A stretch of DNA of 64,000 nt from G958296245 sp963664035 (GTDB lineage: Bacteria > Chloroflexota > Dehalococcoidia > Lucifugimonadales > G958296245), in NCBI GenBank assembly GCA_963664035.2, contig OY760867.2:806001-870000 (forward strand). Direction: 5' to 3'. This document shows, in pieces, positions 1 to 7,109 of this stretch (positions within the stretch are counted from its first letter, which is position 1; each line of letters opens with the position of its first letter). A program made the position numbers and the translations under genes. The notes below the pieces were generated by a model. That model saw only the letters and a program-made list of their open reading frames with translations, did no database searches and was not told the origin of the DNA.

Positions 1-98
1 CCGAGAACATGGTCGGGCACCGCCTGGGCGAGTTCGCGCCCACGCGGACGTTCAGGGGGCATTCCTCCAAGTCGGAGCGGACGACGGCGGTAGGTTAG
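1..98 (+). CDS. rpsS: 30S ribosomal protein S19, C-terminal part
   Basis: The window opens inside a gene read in the frame beginning at base 3 and ending with TAG at 96-98. The visible 31 residues include GHRLGEFAPTRTF and GHSSK, the conserved C-terminus of S19, which binds the head of the small subunit with S13. It lies 4 bases upstream of rplV, the normal S10-operon neighbour. The N-terminal two thirds lie outside the window. Confidence 0.93.
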   Translation, partial: ENMVGHRLGEFAPTRTFRGHSSKSERTTAVG

Positions 99-102
99 CG
101 AG

Positions 103-441
103 ATGCCTGCAAGCGCCACGGCTGTAAATACAGGGATATCGGTCAAGCGGCTCAAGCCGATAGTCGACCTCGTGCGCGGCAAGGACGCGGACGAGGCGCT
201 GGAGATGCTTGCCTTTCTGCCGTCTCCGGCGGCCGCGCAGGTCGCGAAGGTGCTAAAGTCGGCGATGGCGAACGCGGAGGACGTGATGATCAGCCGTCCC
301 GCGAGCCTTCGCATAACGGAGATATACGCCAACGAGGCGACCCGCCTGAAGCGGTTCAGGCCCAGGGCGATGGGGCGCGTCGGCCGCGTCAGGAGAAGGA
401 GCAGCCACATAACGGTTGTAGTCGACGAGGAGGGAGCGTAG
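103..441 (+). CDS. rplV: 50S ribosomal protein L22
   Basis: The 112-residue product matches the usual length of L22, which contacts 23S rRNA and lines the peptide exit tunnel. The start of the fold is clear (SVKRLKPIVDLVRGKDADEA) and the conserved C-terminal hairpin region with RFRPRAMGR and the SSHITVVV ending is present. It sits between rpsS and rpsC, 4 bases after the rpsS stop. A GTG-free ATG start at 103 gives the normal N-terminus. Confidence 0.97.
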   Translation: MPASATAVNTGISVKRLKPIVDLVRGKDADEALEMLAFLPSPAAAQVAKVLKSAMANAEDVMISRPASLRITEIYANEATRLKRFRPRAMGRVGRVRRRSSHITVVVDEEGA

Positions 442-442
442 C

Positions 443-1180
443 TTGGGAAACAAGACCCATCCGATAGGCTTCCGTCTGGGGGTCACCGCCGAGTGGCAGG
501 CGCGATGGTTCGCCGCCAAGGCGAGCGATTACCGGGCGCTGGTCGACGAGGACCTTGCCATCCGGAAGGTGCTGGACGACGCCTACGAGGACGCGGGCAT
601 ATCCCGCGTCGACATAGAGCGCGGCTCCAGCGAGGTGGTGCTCACGATAAACACTGCCCGCCCCGGCATAGTGATCGGGCGGGGGGGGCAGAAGGTCGAG
701 GAGATACGGAAGGAGATAGAGAGGGGCATCAGGAGGCGCGTCCGGCTGAACGTGCAGGAGATACGCCAGCCGGAGTTGGACGCCTACCTGGTGGCCCGGA
801 ACATAGCCGACCAGCTCGAGCGGCGGATAGCGTACCGCCGCGCGATCCGGCAGGCGCTGACCCGCACGATGCAGGCGGGGGCACAGGGCATCAAGATAAT
901 ATGCTCGGGGCGTCTCGGCGGGGCGGACATCGCGAGGAGAGAGAAGGCGATGGCGGGGCGGGTGCCGCTGCACACGCTGCGCGCGGACATAGACTTCAAC
1001 ATCGCCGAGGCGGCGACCGACTTTGGGCGCATCGGCGTCAAGGCGTGGATATTCAAGGGCGAGATCCTGCCCGAGCGCAGGCAGGAAGAGGAGTTGATGA
1101 GCCCGATCGAAGTGACGGTAAGCGCAGAGGAAGAGACACCGGCAGATGCTACAGCCTCGGAGAATCAAGTACAGGAATAA
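443..1180 (+). CDS. rpsC: 30S ribosomal protein S3
   Basis: A TTG start at 443, one base after the rplV stop, gives 245 residues beginning MGNKTHPIGFRLG, the expected S3 N-terminus. The KH type II domain is visible with the GxxG loop in VIGRGGQKVEEI, and the C-terminal domain carries GRLGGADIAR. S3 forms part of the mRNA entry channel. The last 25 or so residues are Glu/Ala rich and variable. The gene overlaps the start of rplP by 35 bases, suggesting coupled translation. Confidence 0.97.
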   Translation: MGNKTHPIGFRLGVTAEWQARWFAAKASDYRALVDEDLAIRKVLDDAYEDAGISRVDIERGSSEVVLTINTARPGIVIGRGGQKVEEIRKEIERGIRRRVRLNVQEIRQPELDAYLVARNIADQLERRIAYRRAIRQALTRTMQAGAQGIKIICSGRLGGADIARREKAMAGRVPLHTLRADIDFNIAEAATDFGRIGVKAWIFKGEILPERRQEEELMSPIEVTVSAEEETPADATASENQVQE

Positions 1181-1559
1181 GCATCGGGGGCGCCGCAAGG
1201 GGATCTCCGTTGCGGGCAGCACGATCAACTTCGGCGAATACGGCCTGAAGGCCGTCGAGCCGGCGTGGATAACGTCGCGCCAGATCGAAGCGGCGCGCCG
1301 GGTGATAACCCGCTACGCCAGGAGCGGCGGGCGGTTGTGGATCCGGATATTCCCGGACAAGTCGGTGACGGCGAGGGCGGCGGAGACGAGGATGGGTTCC
1401 GGGAAAGGGGCCGTCGACCATTGGGTGGCGGTAGTCAAGCCCGGAAGGATTCTCTTCGAGGTGGCGGGCGTGCCGGAGGCCGACGCCATATCCGCGCTCA
1501 AGCTGGCCTCGGCGAAGCTTCCGGTAGCCACCAAGGTGGTGGCGAAGCAGGAGATATAG
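1146..1559 (+). CDS. rplP: 50S ribosomal protein L16
   Basis: The 137-residue product starts MLQPRRIKYRNKHRGR, the conserved L16 start, and contains GEYGLKAVEPAWITSRQIEA and GKGAVDHWVAVVKPGR. L16 binds near the A site and the central protuberance of the large subunit. Its ATG lies inside the 3' end of rpsC in another frame. Order and length are as expected for the S10 operon. Confidence 0.97.
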   Translation: MLQPRRIKYRNKHRGRRKGISVAGSTINFGEYGLKAVEPAWITSRQIEAARRVITRYARSGGRLWIRIFPDKSVTARAAETRMGSGKGAVDHWVAVVKPGRILFEVAGVPEADAISALKLASAKLPVATKVVAKQEI

Positions 1560-1581
1560 GGGTAGAACAGGTCTATACGCA

Positions 1582-1785
1582 ATGGAGATCGACGACTTGA
1601 GAGCGCTGACGGACGACGAGTTGTCCGAGGACTTGGACAACAGCCGCATGGAGCTAATGAACCTGCGGTTCCGCGTCGCCACGATGCAGCTCCCGAACGT
1701 AAACGAGATCAGGCGAGTACGCAAGCGCATCGCCCGCGTTTTGACGGTGATGCGGCAGCGTGAGCTTGCCAGGGCGGCAGAATGA
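1582..1785 (+). CDS. rpmC: 50S ribosomal protein L29
   Basis: The 67-residue product has the two-helix L29 pattern, with ELMNLRFRVATMQLPN and RRVRKRIARVLTVMRQRE. L29 sits beside the exit tunnel. The stop TGA overlaps the rpsQ ATG in the sequence ATGA at 1782-1785, a typical translational coupling junction. Confidence 0.95.
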   Translation: MEIDDLRALTDDELSEDLDNSRMELMNLRFRVATMQLPNVNEIRRVRKRIARVLTVMRQRELARAAE

Positions 1786-2837
1786 GCTACGAACGACGCA
1801 AAGTGAGAGTGGGCAAGGTCGTAAGCGACGCCATGGACAAGACCGTGGTCGTGCAGGTCGAATGGCGCCAGGTCCACCGGCTGTATGGGAAGTCCATCAG
1901 GCGGCGCGCCCGGTTCAAGGCGCACGACGAGGAGAACGCCTGCCGTGTGGGCGACACCATCCGGATGGTGGAGTCTAGGCCGCTTTCCCGGACCAAGAGA
2001 TGGCGGGTGACCGAGATATTGTCCAGGGAAGAGATCGCGGAGATACAGCCCCAGGACATCGCGATGGAGACCCCTGAGGAGGCGCCGGCGCCTGAGGCTC
2101 CTGCCGCGGAGGCGGCCCCTGAGGCGCAGGTCGAGGAGGCTCCCGCCGCAGAGGTGGTCGTCGCCGAGGAGGCAGTGGAGACCGCCGTGGAGTCGATCCC
2201 GGAGGAGCGGGTAGAGGAAGCTCCCGTCGCGGAGGCGGCCCCTGAGGCGCAGGCAGAGGAGGCTCCCGCCGCGGAGGCGGCCCCCGAGGCGCAGGCAGAG
2301 GAGGCTCCCGCTGCTGAGGCGGTCGTCGTCGAGGAGGCAGTGGAGACCGTCGCGGAGGAAGAGGAGCCGGGGAGCGCCGCGGCGCCCGGCGCGGAGACGC
2401 GGGAAGCCGAGGAAGATGAAGCGGGGCCTGCCGTAGCCGAAGTCGACCAGGATGAGACCGGCGGCGATGCCGAGATGACGGCGGTGGAATCAGCCGAGGC
2501 GCAGGTGGAGCCTGGTTCGCCGGGCGACGGTGAAGCCGTCGAGGCCGCTGTTGCCGAGGAGACCGAGGGCGTCGCTGAGACTTCGGAGGAGGCCGCCCCC
2601 GACGCTCGAGCCGAACACGAGGAAGAGGCTCCGGCGCAAGAGACCGAGGAAGAAGCGGTGAAGCCGTCGGGCGATATCGAAGTCGTAGAGAGCCGGGAGG
2701 AGCGTCCGGCGGACGTGGAGGCCCCTTCGGAACCCGAAGGGACGGTGAGCGGCGGGGCGCCCGCGGCGGCGGCCGAGCAGGGCCAGGACGACGCGGCCGA
2801 GACCGGCGGAGACGCCAGGGGGCAGCGGGAAGCATGA
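1782..2837 (+). CDS. rpsQ: 30S ribosomal protein S17 with very long acidic C-terminal extension
   Basis: Residues 1-85 are a normal S17 OB-fold (RRKVRVGKVVSDAMDKTVVV, then KSIRRRARFKAHDEEN and SRTKRWRVTEIL), which binds 16S rRNA helices 7 and 11. The remaining roughly 265 residues are almost entirely Glu, Ala, Pro, Val and Thr with repeated EEAPAAEAAPEAQ-like blocks, so the protein is 351 residues instead of about 85. The frame stays open to a TGA that overlaps the rplN ATG (2834-2837), so the tail is part of the coding sequence rather than a missed stop. The tail is predicted to be disordered and strongly negative. Its function is unknown; see findings. Confidence 0.93.
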   Translation: MSYERRKVRVGKVVSDAMDKTVVVQVEWRQVHRLYGKSIRRRARFKAHDEENACRVGDTIRMVESRPLSRTKRWRVTEILSREEIAEIQPQDIAMETPEEAPAPEAPAAEAAPEAQVEEAPAAEVVVAEEAVETAVESIPEERVEEAPVAEAAPEAQAEEAPAAEAAPEAQAEEAPAAEAVVVEEAVETVAEEEEPGSAAAPGAETREAEEDEAGPAVAEVDQDETGGDAEMTAVESAEAQVEPGSPGDGEAVEAAVAEETEGVAETSEEAAPDARAEHEEEAPAQETEEEAVKPSGDIEVVESREERPADVEAPSEPEGTVSGGAPAAAAEQGQDDAAETGGDARGQREA

Positions 2838-3202
2838 TCCAGCAGTACACTCGTCTGAAGGTTGCCGACAACTCGGGCGCCAAGGTGATTAGCTGCATCG
2901 GGGTGCCGGGCGGCAGCGGCCGGAAGTACGCCGGCGTTGGCGACGTCATAGTGGCGTCGGTCAAGGAGGCGGCCCCGGGATCGACGACGCGCGAGGGCGA
3001 GGTCGTCCGCGCCGTCGTCGTCAGGACGGTGCAGCCGAAGAGGCGTCCGGACGGCTCCCACATCAGGTTCGACGACAATGCCGCGGTGGTGATCAACGAG
3101 GACCGGATGCCCAGGGGCACGCGCATCTTCGGGCCGGTGGCCTCGGAGCTGCGCGACCAGGAGTTCATGAGAATAGTATCGTTGGCGCCGGAGGTGCTGT
3201 AG
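2834..3202 (+). CDS. rplN: 50S ribosomal protein L14
   Basis: The 122-residue product is full length for L14: MIQQYTRLKVADNSGAK at the N-terminus, then the GDVIVASVKEA strand and RGTRIFGPVASELR near the end. L14 forms an intersubunit bridge and is the docking site of RsfS. The start codon overlaps the rpsQ stop. Confidence 0.97.
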   Translation: MIQQYTRLKVADNSGAKVISCIGVPGGSGRKYAGVGDVIVASVKEAAPGSTTREGEVVRAVVVRTVQPKRRPDGSHIRFDDNAAVVINEDRMPRGTRIFGPVASELRDQEFMRIVSLAPEVL

Positions 3203-3203
3203 G

Positions 3204-3515
3204 TTGAAGCTCCGACGAGACGACAACGTTCTTGTGACGAAGGGGCGCGACCGGGGCAAGCAGGGCCGCGTGACCCAGACGTTCCCCAAGGAGGGCAAGG
3301 TCCTCGTGGAGGGCGTGAACGTAGTCATGCGCCACACGAAGCCCACGAACACGATGCGCCAGGCGGGGATCATCCAGAAGGAGATGCCGGTGCCGGCGGC
3401 AAACCTGGTGCTGATCTGCACGCACTGCAACAAGCCCGCGCGCATTGGCCGGCGCGTCCTGGCGGACGGCACTAAGGCCAGGGTCTGCAACGGCTGCAAG
3501 GAAGTGATCGAGTGA
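3204..3515 (+). CDS. rplX: 50S ribosomal protein L24, zinc-ribbon form
   Basis: A TTG start at 3204, one base after the rplN stop, gives 103 residues. The KOW motif is at residues 4-30 (DDNVLVTKGRDRGKQGRV), followed by VEGVNVVMRH. The C-terminus has two CxxC pairs (CTHC near residue 72 and CNGC near residue 96), the zinc-ribbon form also seen in other phyla. L24 is an early assembly protein. The stop overlaps the rplE GTG start. Confidence 0.96.
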   Translation: MKLRRDDNVLVTKGRDRGKQGRVTQTFPKEGKVLVEGVNVVMRHTKPTNTMRQAGIIQKEMPVPAANLVLICTHCNKPARIGRRVLADGTKARVCNGCKEVIE

Positions 3516-4279
3516 CGACGGAAAAAGAGGAACAGGAAGAGCGGAGGGCTTCGGGAGAGGCCGCCCCGGCCAAGAGGCGCCGGTCTACTGGCGCTGCCAA
3601 GGGAACTTCCCGTCGCGCGTCCGCAAAGACGACGGCGTCCAAGGCCGCCGGGTCGGGCCGTTCCGGGGGGCGCAAGAGCGCCGCTGCCGAGAAGCCGGCG
3701 GAGGAAGCCGCCCAGCCGGCTCCCATGCCGCGGTTGCTGGTGCGCTTCCGCGAGGAGATCGAGCCCGCCCTAGTGAAGGAGTTCGACTACGGCAGCCCGA
3801 TGGCGGCGCCTCGCCTGAGCAAGATAGTGCTCAACATAGGGCTCGGGGAGGCGCTGGAGAACTCCCGGGCGCTGGAGGCCGCGGGCAACGACCTGATGAT
3901 GATAGCGGGGCAGCGTCCGGTGACGACGCGCGCCCGGAAGTCGATCGCGGGCTTCAAGATCAGGGAAGGGATGGCGGTCGGACTGATGGTGACGCTGCGG
4001 GGCCGGCGCATGTACGAGTTCTTCGACAGGCTCGTCAGCTCGTCGTTGCCCCGGATACGCGACTTCCAGGGGGTGTCGAGAGAGGCGTTCGACGGACGCG
4101 GCAACTACTCCCTTGGAATCCGCGAGCAGGTCGTCTTTCCGGAGATCGACTACAACTCCATCGACCGGCTCAGGGGTTTCCAGGTCGTGATAACTACGAC
4201 GGCCCGCTCCGACCACGAAGGGCTGCGGCTGCTGGAGCTGATGGGCATGCCGTTCACGCGGGTCGCGGCGGCGGCATAG
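3512..4279 (+). CDS. rplE: 50S ribosomal protein L5 with basic N-terminal extension
   Basis: The core from about residue 72 (MPRLLVRFREEIEPALVKEF) to 255 is a complete L5: APRLSKIVLNIGLGEA, GQRPVTTRARKSIAGFKIR, and the FPEIDYNSID ending region. L5 contacts 5S rRNA and P-site tRNA. Starting at the GTG that overlaps the rplX stop (GTGA, 3512-3515) adds about 71 residues rich in Lys, Arg, Ala, Ser and Glu. A shorter product from ATG 3725 would have the usual length, but it would leave a 210-base gap in an otherwise tightly coupled operon and I see no good ribosome binding site before 3725. Confidence 0.93.
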   Translation: MTTEKEEQEERRASGEAAPAKRRRSTGAAKGTSRRASAKTTASKAAGSGRSGGRKSAAAEKPAEEAAQPAPMPRLLVRFREEIEPALVKEFDYGSPMAAPRLSKIVLNIGLGEALENSRALEAAGNDLMMIAGQRPVTTRARKSIAGFKIREGMAVGLMVTLRGRRMYEFFDRLVSSSLPRIRDFQGVSREAFDGRGNYSLGIREQVVFPEIDYNSIDRLRGFQVVITTTARSDHEGLRLLELMGMPFTRVAAAA

Positions 4280-4295
4280 GCGCGAGGGGAGAGAG

Positions 4296-4481
4296 ATGGC
4301 AAGGGCCTCCAAGATCGCTCGTTGGAAGAAGCCGCAGAGGTACCCGGTCAGGGAGTACAACCGCTGCCACCGGTGCGGAAGGCCGCGCGCGTACATACGC
4401 CACTTCGGGCTGTGCAGGATATGTTTCAGAGAGCTGGCCCTGAGGGGTTTCCTCCCGGGCGTACGGAAGGCGAGCTGGTAG
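4296..4481 (+). CDS. rpsZ: 30S ribosomal protein S14, zinc-binding type
   Basis: The 61-residue product is the short S14 type with two zinc-binding pairs, CHRC (residues 24-27) and CRIC (40-43), and the usual RKASW end. It binds 16S rRNA in the head of the small subunit. A gggagagag box lies just before the ATG. It sits between rplE and rpsH as in most bacteria. Confidence 0.96.
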   Translation: MARASKIARWKKPQRYPVREYNRCHRCGRPRAYIRHFGLCRICFRELALRGFLPGVRKASW

Positions 4482-4518
4482 CCGGCCCGGAAAGGTCGAG
4501 CCAGGGAGACGAGAGACG

Positions 4519-4917
4519 GTGAATACAGACCCTATAGCAGACATGCTCACGCGAATTCGAAACGGAGTGATGGTGCGTCACGACTCGGTCTCGGTTCCCG
4601 CGTCGAAGACGAAGCGGGAGCTGGCCAGGCTCCTGAAGGAAGAGGGGTTCGTCGAAGACTACGAGGTGCGCCAGGACGACTCTCCGCAGGGCGTGATCAA
4701 GGTGTACCTGAGCTACCGTGAAGACGGCGAGTCCGCCATCGCGGGGCTGAAACGCGTCAGCCGGCCCGGGCTGCGGGTGTACGTCCGCAAGGGCGAGATC
4801 CCGAGGTACTACGGGGGGCTTGGCGTAGCCATGCTGTCCACGTCCAAGGGCGTTATGACGGGCAAGCAGGCGTGGCGGCAGGGCGTTGGAGGAGAGCTGC
4901 TATGCTACGTGTGGTAA
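4519..4917 (+). CDS. rpsH: 30S ribosomal protein S8
   Basis: A GTG start with GGGAGACGAGAGACG upstream gives 132 residues: DPIADMLTRIRNG at the N-terminus and the C-terminal STSKGVMTGKQAWRQGVGGE and CYVW. S8 binds the central domain of 16S rRNA and in many bacteria represses its own operon; no regulatory site could be judged here. Confidence 0.97.
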   Translation: MNTDPIADMLTRIRNGVMVRHDSVSVPASKTKRELARLLKEEGFVEDYEVRQDDSPQGVIKVYLSYREDGESAIAGLKRVSRPGLRVYVRKGEIPRYYGGLGVAMLSTSKGVMTGKQAWRQGVGGELLCYVW

Positions 4918-4957
4918 CGCTCTCGCCCGGCGCGCGGACGAATCGCAGGAGGGTTCT

Positions 4958-5503
4958 ATGTCAAGGGTAGGCAATCAGTTGATCGCCCTGCCCGCGGGGG
5001 TTGACGTGTCGATCGACGGCAACGAGGTCGAGGTGAAGGGGCCCAGGGGCGTTCTCAAGGACCGCTTCCACTCCGACATGGACATTTCGAGGGAGAACGG
5101 CTCGCTGCTGGTGAAGCGGCCGTCCGACGAGCGGGAGCACCGGGCCCTCCACGGGCTCACCAGGAGCCTGCTTGCGAACATGGTAGTCGGCGTGACGCAG
5201 GGGTTCACCAAGACGTTGGACCTCGTGGGCGTCGGGTACCGCGTACAGCAGAGCGGCAAGGGGATCACTCTCAGCGTCATGCTGAGCCACCAGGTCGAGA
5301 TCCAACCCAAGGACGGGATCACGCTGGAGGTCGATGGGAACAACCGGATCACCGTCAGCGGCAACAGCAAGCAGGCGGTGGGGCAGATGGCGGCCGAGAT
5401 CAAGAAGGTCCGTCCGCCGAACGTCTATACGGGCAAGGGGATCAGGTATTCCGGCGAGCAGGTCAGGCTCAAGCCGGGTAAGAGCGCGCGCAAGGCTGAG
5501 TAG
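4958..5503 (+). CDS. rplF: 50S ribosomal protein L6
   Basis: The ATG at 4958 follows a clear GGAGGG box (about 4948-4953) and gives 181 residues beginning MSRVGNQLIALPAGV, the conserved start. An upstream in-frame extension to 4886 overlaps rpsH and is not conserved-looking, so it was trimmed. The two repeated L6 domains are seen, with GLTRSLLANMVVGVTQGF and the C-terminal RPPNVYTGKGIRYSGE. L6 sits at the base of the L7/L12 stalk near the sarcin-ricin loop. Confidence 0.97.
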   Translation: MSRVGNQLIALPAGVDVSIDGNEVEVKGPRGVLKDRFHSDMDISRENGSLLVKRPSDEREHRALHGLTRSLLANMVVGVTQGFTKTLDLVGVGYRVQQSGKGITLSVMLSHQVEIQPKDGITLEVDGNNRITVSGNSKQAVGQMAAEIKKVRPPNVYTGKGIRYSGEQVRLKPGKSARKAE

Positions 5504-5505
5504 AT

Positions 5506-5874
5506 ATGCCGAAGGAAGGAACGAGCAGGGTCCGAAGGTACGCGCGGCACAGGCGAATACGCCGCCGGCTGAGGGGGGTCGCCGATCGCCCCAGGCTAGC
5601 CGTATTCCGCAGCCTGAGGCATACCTACGCCCAGGTGATCGACGACTCCGCGGGGGTGACGCTGGCTTCCGCGTCCACTCTCGAGCAGGAAGTGAGGTCG
5701 CAGCGAGATAGCAAGCCCAAGGTGGACGTGTCGCGCGTGGTGGGAGACCTCGTAGCGAAGCGGTCCGTTGAGAAGGGGATCACCCGGGTCGTATTCGACC
5801 GGGGGGGCTACAAGTACCACGGGCGCGTCAAGGCCTTGGCCGACGCCGCGAGAGAGGGAGGGCTCGAGTTTTGA
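5506..5874 (+). CDS. rplR: 50S ribosomal protein L18
   Basis: The 122-residue product has the L18 pattern RRIRRRLRGVADRPRLAVFR, then YAQVIDDSAGVTLASAST and the final GRVKALADAAREGGLEF. L18 binds 5S rRNA together with L5. It begins 2 bases after the rplF stop and its stop overlaps the rpsE start (TGATG). Confidence 0.97.
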   Translation: MPKEGTSRVRRYARHRRIRRRLRGVADRPRLAVFRSLRHTYAQVIDDSAGVTLASASTLEQEVRSQRDSKPKVDVSRVVGDLVAKRSVEKGITRVVFDRGGYKYHGRVKALADAAREGGLEF

Positions 5875-6416
5875 TGTCCACTGGCTTCGGAAGAGACGAG
5901 CGGTCGGAGGACTCTCTCATCTCGGAGAGGGTCGTGAAGATATCCCGGGTGGCCAAGGTGGTCAAGGGCGGGAGGCACCTGAGCTTCAACGCCGTGGTGG
6001 TGGTTGGCGACGGGGACGGGAGCGTCGGCGTGGGCATGGGCAAGGCCGACGCCGTGCCGGACGCCGTCCGGAAGGGCGGCGTGAACGCCCGGAAGAACCT
6101 TGTCAAGGTGCCGTTGAAGGGCAGCACGATCCCTCACGAGATCAACGTGAAGTACGGGGCGTCCGAGGTGATGCTGAAGCCGGCGTCGCCGGGGACGGGC
6201 GTCATAGCGGGCGGAGCGGTGAGGGCGGTGGTGGAGCTTGCGGGCGTCAAGGACATCCTGACGAAGATAAGGCGGAGCACCAACCCGGTGAACAGCGCGA
6301 AGGCGGCCTTCAAGGGGCTGACGATGCTGCGCGACCCTGAGGAAGAGGCGGCCAAGCGCAGGGCGCTCGTCGAGTCGCCGCCGCGACGCCAGGCCCGCTC
6401 GCAGAGGCGGAGATAG
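5874..6416 (+). CDS. rpsE: 30S ribosomal protein S5
   Basis: The ATG at 5874 shares one base with the rplR stop. The 180-residue product begins the double-stranded RNA-binding fold with SERVVKISRVAKVVKGGRH and has SVGVGMGKADAVPDAVRKG and ELAGVKDILTKIRRSTNP. S5 affects decoding accuracy and translocation. A TTG three bases upstream is also possible but less likely. Confidence 0.96.
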   Translation: MSTGFGRDERSEDSLISERVVKISRVAKVVKGGRHLSFNAVVVVGDGDGSVGVGMGKADAVPDAVRKGGVNARKNLVKVPLKGSTIPHEINVKYGASEVMLKPASPGTGVIAGGAVRAVVELAGVKDILTKIRRSTNPVNSAKAAFKGLTMLRDPEEEAAKRRALVESPPRRQARSQRRR

Positions 6417-6427
6417 GAGAGGCGCCG

Positions 6428-6631
6428 GTGGGCAGGGTCGCCATAACCTGGAAGAAGAGCTCGATAGGGTCGCCGCGGGACCAGCGCAGGACGCTGGAGG
6501 GGCTCGGGCTGCGCAGGTTGCACCAGACCGTGCGGCACGACGACTCTCCTTCGATCATGGGGATGGTCCACAAGGTGCGCCATCTCGTAGAGGTGGTGGA
6601 GCTGAACGAGCCGGAGTCCGACCAGCTATGA
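6428..6631 (+). CDS. rpmD: 50S ribosomal protein L30
   Basis: A GTG start 11 bases after rpsE gives 67 residues. The core ITWKKSSIGSPRDQRRTLEG, then GLRRLHQTVRHDDSPSIMGM, is typical L30. The gene overlaps rplO by 4 bases (ATGA at 6628-6631). Confidence 0.95.
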   Translation: MGRVAITWKKSSIGSPRDQRRTLEGLGLRRLHQTVRHDDSPSIMGMVHKVRHLVEVVELNEPESDQL

Positions 6632-7074
6632 GACAAGAGGACCTGAGACCGCCGCAGGGGGCGAAGCGCCCGCGCAAGAGAATCGGCCGCGGGGACGGGA
6701 GCGGCCGCGGGACCTACTCCGGCCGCGGGATCAAGGGACAGAAGGCCCGCAGCGGGCCGGGCATCCGCCCCAACTTCGAGGGCGGCCAGCTCCCGCTGGC
6801 CAAGGCGCTGCCCAGCACGCGCGGCTTCACCAACATATTCAAGAAGCGGTTCTGGGTGGTCAACCTGAACCGCATCGCAACGCTGGATGGGGAAGGGGAG
6901 GTCACGCCGGAGCGGATGGCAGAGGCGGGGCTCGTGAGAGACCTGAAGAGGCCCGTGAAGGTGCTGGGCAGGGGCGAGCTGGAGAGGCCGCTGGTGGTGG
7001 AGGCCCACTCCTTCTCCACGTCGGCGCGCAGGAAGATAGAGGCGGCAGGCGGCAGCGTCCGGACGAGGGCGTGA
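6628..7074 (+). CDS. rplO: 50S ribosomal protein L15
   Basis: The 148-residue product has the glycine/arginine-rich extended N-terminus (KRIGRGDGSGRGTYSGRG, GQKARSG) and the C-terminal globular part with VKVLGRGELERPLVVEAHSF and GGSVRTRA. L15 is a late-assembly 23S rRNA-binding protein. Coupled to rpmD and directly before secY, the standard order. Confidence 0.97.
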   Translation: MRQEDLRPPQGAKRPRKRIGRGDGSGRGTYSGRGIKGQKARSGPGIRPNFEGGQLPLAKALPSTRGFTNIFKKRFWVVNLNRIATLDGEGEVTPERMAEAGLVRDLKRPVKVLGRGELERPLVVEAHSFSTSARRKIEAAGGSVRTRA

Positions 7075-7109
7075 TGATCGTTGGCCGCAACACACCACAC
7101 GGGGGATAG

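Noticed and set aside
1787..3499. 570-codon minus-strand ORF
   Set aside because: It is the antisense of the low-complexity S17 tail and neighbouring ribosomal genes; high GC keeps it open.
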